Below the pieces are notes generated by a model. The model worked only from the letters and a program-made list of their open reading frames with translations. It was not told where the DNA came from and made no database searches. Positions 61,986 through 64,000 of a DNA stretch of 64,000 bases are shown here, one piece after another (within the stretch, counting starts at the first letter, position 1; the number at the start of each line of letters is the position of its first letter). Made by a program: the position numbers and the translations under genes. The stretch is from Spirosoma fluviale (GTDB taxonomy: Bacteria; Bacteroidota; Bacteroidia; Cytophagales; Spirosomataceae), in assembly GCA_945901025.1 (NCBI GenBank), contig CAMDJW010000002.1, positions 264,004 to 328,003 on the forward strand. The letters are read 5' to 3'.

Positions 61986-63269
61986 TTAATTCTGTGGTTT
62001 AGGACTTTCTTTAACTAATTTAAGGGCTTGTTCCATGTAAATTTCGGCGGTCATTTCACCTAAGGAAGTGCGCGAGACATATTCATATCGTTTGAAGGAA
62101 TTGAAATCTACTTTGGCCAACATATACCCAAAGGCGTCATTGGTCAGCCCAAATAAAAATGGCATTTTGGTATTCATGTTTCTTTTCACATAATAACCCA
62201 CATTAGGTAAAGCCTCGCCAGGAACGGTTAAGATTTGTGCGGGCCCAATATTCAAAAGATTGAGCTGAGTCGTGACATAATTCTCTTTCCCTCCCTCATA
62301 TTTCAAGGGAGATTTTTTCAAAATATACCGCATGATTTCAGAGTCGATGGGCAATTCTAATTTTCTAGAGGTGCAATAAAGGGCTGGGTTAACCAGTACG
62401 GGAGCGGCGGCTACAATGCGCATGGCTTCGCCCGCTAACAGCTCTCCGATTCGAATGCATTCTTCCCAAGTATTGGCTTCTTTTTGCCCATCGCCTTCCT
62501 TCCCATATTCCAATCGGGTATCTGCGGTAACCATTCCACCCTGAGCGCCATTCATAAATAAGGCCACACCACCGATGGTGGATTCGATTTTTTGATACAA
62601 AGGCCCAATCATGTCGGGACTTAAAATTCCTCGGCTATTTCCTAAAACCTCTGGATGAACGGCATAATTAACTAAAGTGGCAATCGGTTTTCCGGTACGA
62701 GGACCTGAAGTAGCAATGGCTTGAATGACACCGCAACGAGGATCATAAAGCGCAGGGGCATAATAATTATAGGCGATTTTCCCTTTTGCTTCGCCCATCG
62801 CAACTTTTAAAGATGCCGATTGCAGGTTAGCAGATGCCTCATTCACCGCATCAGCAATTTGCTTCACACACCAATCCAAATATGTTAAATCCGCATAAGA
62901 TTTCCCCGACATATCTGGAAAACCATAGGCATCTGGTGCACTGTGCGTATGTGTGGCACCAATCAAAATATTTTCAGGGGCGATGCCTTTAATCAGGGCA
63001 CGAGAACGGTTTCCTAAGATAGAAGTCCAACCTAAATTATCGACATTGACGATCGCAAAACGTGTATTTCCTTGTTCAAAGACCATCGCTCGGGCAAACA
63101 AATCACCCCGCTTTTCCTTCACTGGATGTGGTACGCCTATTCCACCCGACACGGGCAAAAGGGGATCTGGAGTGATGATGCGAACGGCGGCACCCACACG
63201 GATATTTTGTGCTTGGGTCGTCAAGCAAGTCACTAGTAATAAGCCAATAAAAATGAAGCGATGCATCAT
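61986..63269 (-). CDS. Neutral ceramidase-like secreted protein lacking the usual serine motif
   Basis: Starting at ATG 63269 (MMHRFIFIGLLL) it has a signal peptide ending TTQAQ. Segments of the neutral/alkaline ceramidase N-terminal domain are visible: NIRVGAAVRIITPDPLLPVSGG, ILIGATHTHSAPDA with two zinc histidines, and NYAVHPEVLG with a third. The expected GDVSPN-type nucleophile block reads FMNGAQGGMVTAD, so the serine is not at its place. The protein is also shorter than true ceramidases (about 427 residues) and lacks the immunoglobulin-like end. It may be an amidase or esterase on other substrates. It starts the 54-63 kb run after the SusD terminator. Confidence 0.82.
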   Translation of the reverse strand: MMHRFIFIGLLLVTCLTTQAQNIRVGAAVRIITPDPLLPVSGGIGVPHPVKEKRGDLFARAMVFEQGNTRFAIVNVDNLGWTSILGNRSRALIKGIAPENILIGATHTHSAPDAYGFPDMSGKSYADLTYLDWCVKQIADAVNEASANLQSASLKVAMGEAKGKIAYNYYAPALYDPRCGVIQAIATSGPRTGKPIATLVNYAVHPEVLGNSRGILSPDMIGPLYQKIESTIGGVALFMNGAQGGMVTADTRLEYGKEGDGQKEANTWEECIRIGELLAGEAMRIVAAAPVLVNPALYCTSRKLELPIDSEIMRYILKKSPLKYEGGKENYVTTQLNLLNIGPAQILTVPGEALPNVGYYVKRNMNTKMPFLFGLTNDAFGYMLAKVDFNSFKRYEYVSRTSLGEMTAEIYMEQALKLVKESPKPQN

Positions 63270-63294
63270 AAATTGAATCATTAAAAGAAAAAAA

Positions 63295-63320
63295 AACCAC
63301 AGGTAAAAATACCTGTGGTT
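63295..63320 (-). terminator. Strong intrinsic terminator after the SusD gene
   Basis: AACCACAGGTA and TACCTGTGGTT form an 11-bp perfect stem with a 4-base loop; on the minus strand it is followed by nine T. It separates susD from the ceramidase-like gene, so that operon may rely on readthrough or its own promoter. Confidence 0.9.
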
Positions 63321-63339
63321 AAATTAATAAAAATTTTAA

Positions 63340-63872
63340 TTAATAAGGCTTACTCGTGCCGATTAAAAGCCAAGGCTTAGACCAAGCGCTATTTTTACCA
63401 TCCGCTTGTGAAAAATTAGTAACTTCTAATTTATCCATGGCAGCTGTCGCATTTTTTGCATTGATTCTGATTTCATCTTGCATATAATAAAAACGCAATG
63501 GCAATGCTTGGCGTTTCGCAGCAGGACCAGCTGTTAATGCAGGAAGTCCAGTTCTTCTGTAATCAAACCAAGATTCCGTAGCTGCAGTCCAAGAAGCGAT
63601 CCATTTTTGCTCGATGATTTGCTTTAAAGTTCCATTGTAAGCTACACCGCTACCAGCAAGATATGCTGATGATGAACCACTAACACCCCAAGTAGCTAAA
63701 GATGCTTTCACACCTGCTTCATAAAATGATTTGGCATCGCCAACAGACCAGCCTTTTTGGGCTGCCTCCGCTAAAATGAAGTTTACTTCTGCAGCTGAAA
63801 CTAAACGAGCTCTCAATAATGCTCCTGTCGCATTTTTATACATAGGAGCTAAAAAAGCAACCTTATTCTCGA
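63340..63872 (-). pseudogene. SusD/RagB-like lipoprotein gene lacking its 5' part
   Basis: The frame is open from about 63872 to the stop at 63340 and encodes the C-terminal third of a SusD-type glycan-binding lipoprotein: ENKVAFLAPMYKN, RLVSAAEVNFILAEAAQKGW, LKQIIEQKWIASW, SWFDYRRTGLPAL and LPLRFYYMQDEIRIN. Full SusD proteins are about 450-600 residues, and the signal peptide and TPR-rich N-terminal part are missing. Upstream in frame there is a stop within the next few codons, and the DNA there reads as a different gene on the other strand. The ORF-track start at 63843 is an internal methionine. It was probably part of a SusCD pair that is disrupted here. Confidence 0.85.
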
Positions 63873-64000
63873 GCTTCTTAAATTATTAGATCCCCTCTCA
63901 CAAAGTCCAGAAATCGAAATGTTAGCGACCCGGATTTTAGAGCATAATCCGAGCGATAAAGAAACAGCACGATTAAATTCGATCTATAATTTTTCTGCCA
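63853..64000 (+). CDS. 3' portion of an unidentified gene cut at the SusD junction (partial)
   Basis: A plus-strand frame is open from a stop at 63850-63852 to the window end. From about 63865 it reads as a plausible helical protein (LELLKLLDPLSQSPEIEML, then RILEHNPSDKETARLN), resembling TPR-like repeats. No start codon precedes this similarity; the first in-frame ATG is at 63919. It therefore looks like a gene that has lost its 5' end at the same place as susD. It is too short to name. Confidence 0.35.

Noticed and set aside
1-64000. CRISPR arrays, insertion sequences, integrases, phage or toxin-antitoxin modules
   Set aside because: No regularly spaced repeats, transposase or integrase-like proteins or toxin genes were seen; the two palindromic copies around the TonB receptor gene are too few to be an array.

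Overview
The window looks like a chromosomal segment of a member of the Bacteroidota, most likely a freshwater or environmental Cytophagales. The signs are TonB-dependent receptors, a SusD fragment, a T9SS-type C-terminal tail, bacillithiol synthesis (BshC), many signal-peptide or lipoprotein hydrolases, AT-rich spacers without clear Shine-Dalgarno sequences, and several TAnnTTTG (Bacteroidota -7) motifs just upstream of starts. The genus assignment is inference; no rRNA, tRNA, CRISPR array or insertion sequence was seen.

Layout. 0.1-4.4 kb (+): a compact thiol/selenium operon, bshC-mnmH-cysE-cysM. 4.4-6.0 kb (-): a small lipoprotein, an XRE regulator and an amidohydrolase pseudogene that has lost its whole middle. 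6.0-12.1 kb (-): six tightly overlapping genes: a CofD/YvcK-like protein with a glycosyltransferase-like C-terminus, a HAD phosphatase, a nucleotidyltransferase, a sugar-nucleotide epimerase, a GT2 and a DUF6056-type membrane protein. This is an uncharacterised, probably glycan-assembling, locus. 12.2-21.7 kb: a secreted SASA-type esterase, a GNAT acetyltransferase, a propeller-phosphoesterase and two TonB receptors; an 86-bp palindromic repeat occurs at both ends of the first receptor gene. 21.9-25.3 kb (-): an aldolase-family lyase, a sodium:solute symporter and a sialidase-fold protein. 25.5-28.5 kb (+): a PVC-type cytochrome lipoprotein. 28.5-33.7 kb (-): a sugar-catabolic set (GH140-like, PhyH dioxygenase, TIM-barrel isomerase, Gfo/Idh/MocA) plus a small unknown protein.

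33.9-40.0 kb (+): TetR-TolC-MFP-RND efflux operon. 40.0-42.9 kb (+): a lactonase-RidA fusion and a GT39-like membrane protein. 42.9-47.8 kb (-): an FAD oxidoreductase, a class V aminotransferase, a sterol-desaturase-family protein and a formylglycine-generating-type enzyme. 47.9-50.2 kb (+): 5-oxoprolinase pxpBCA, with pxpB broken by an in-frame amber codon. 50.2-54.1 kb: a DUF6786-like lipoprotein, a haem-binding protein, a PepSY membrane protein and an ApbE-DUF2271 fusion that carries a candidate flavinylation motif. 54.3-63.3 kb (-): a run of seven genes (ceramidase-like, YdjC deacetylase, sialidase-like, propeller/glycosidase-like, GntP permease, DUF1080, alcohol dehydrogenase) that looks like a catabolic operon. 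At 63.3-64.0 kb a 5'-truncated SusD gene meets a 5'-truncated gene on the other strand, which indicates a rearrangement or an assembly join.

Overall the window combines core sulfur metabolism with several accessory carbohydrate-uptake and degradation modules. Three decayed genes (amidohydrolase, pxpB, susD) suggest recent gene loss. All protein names come from motif and family recognition by eye, not from database searches.
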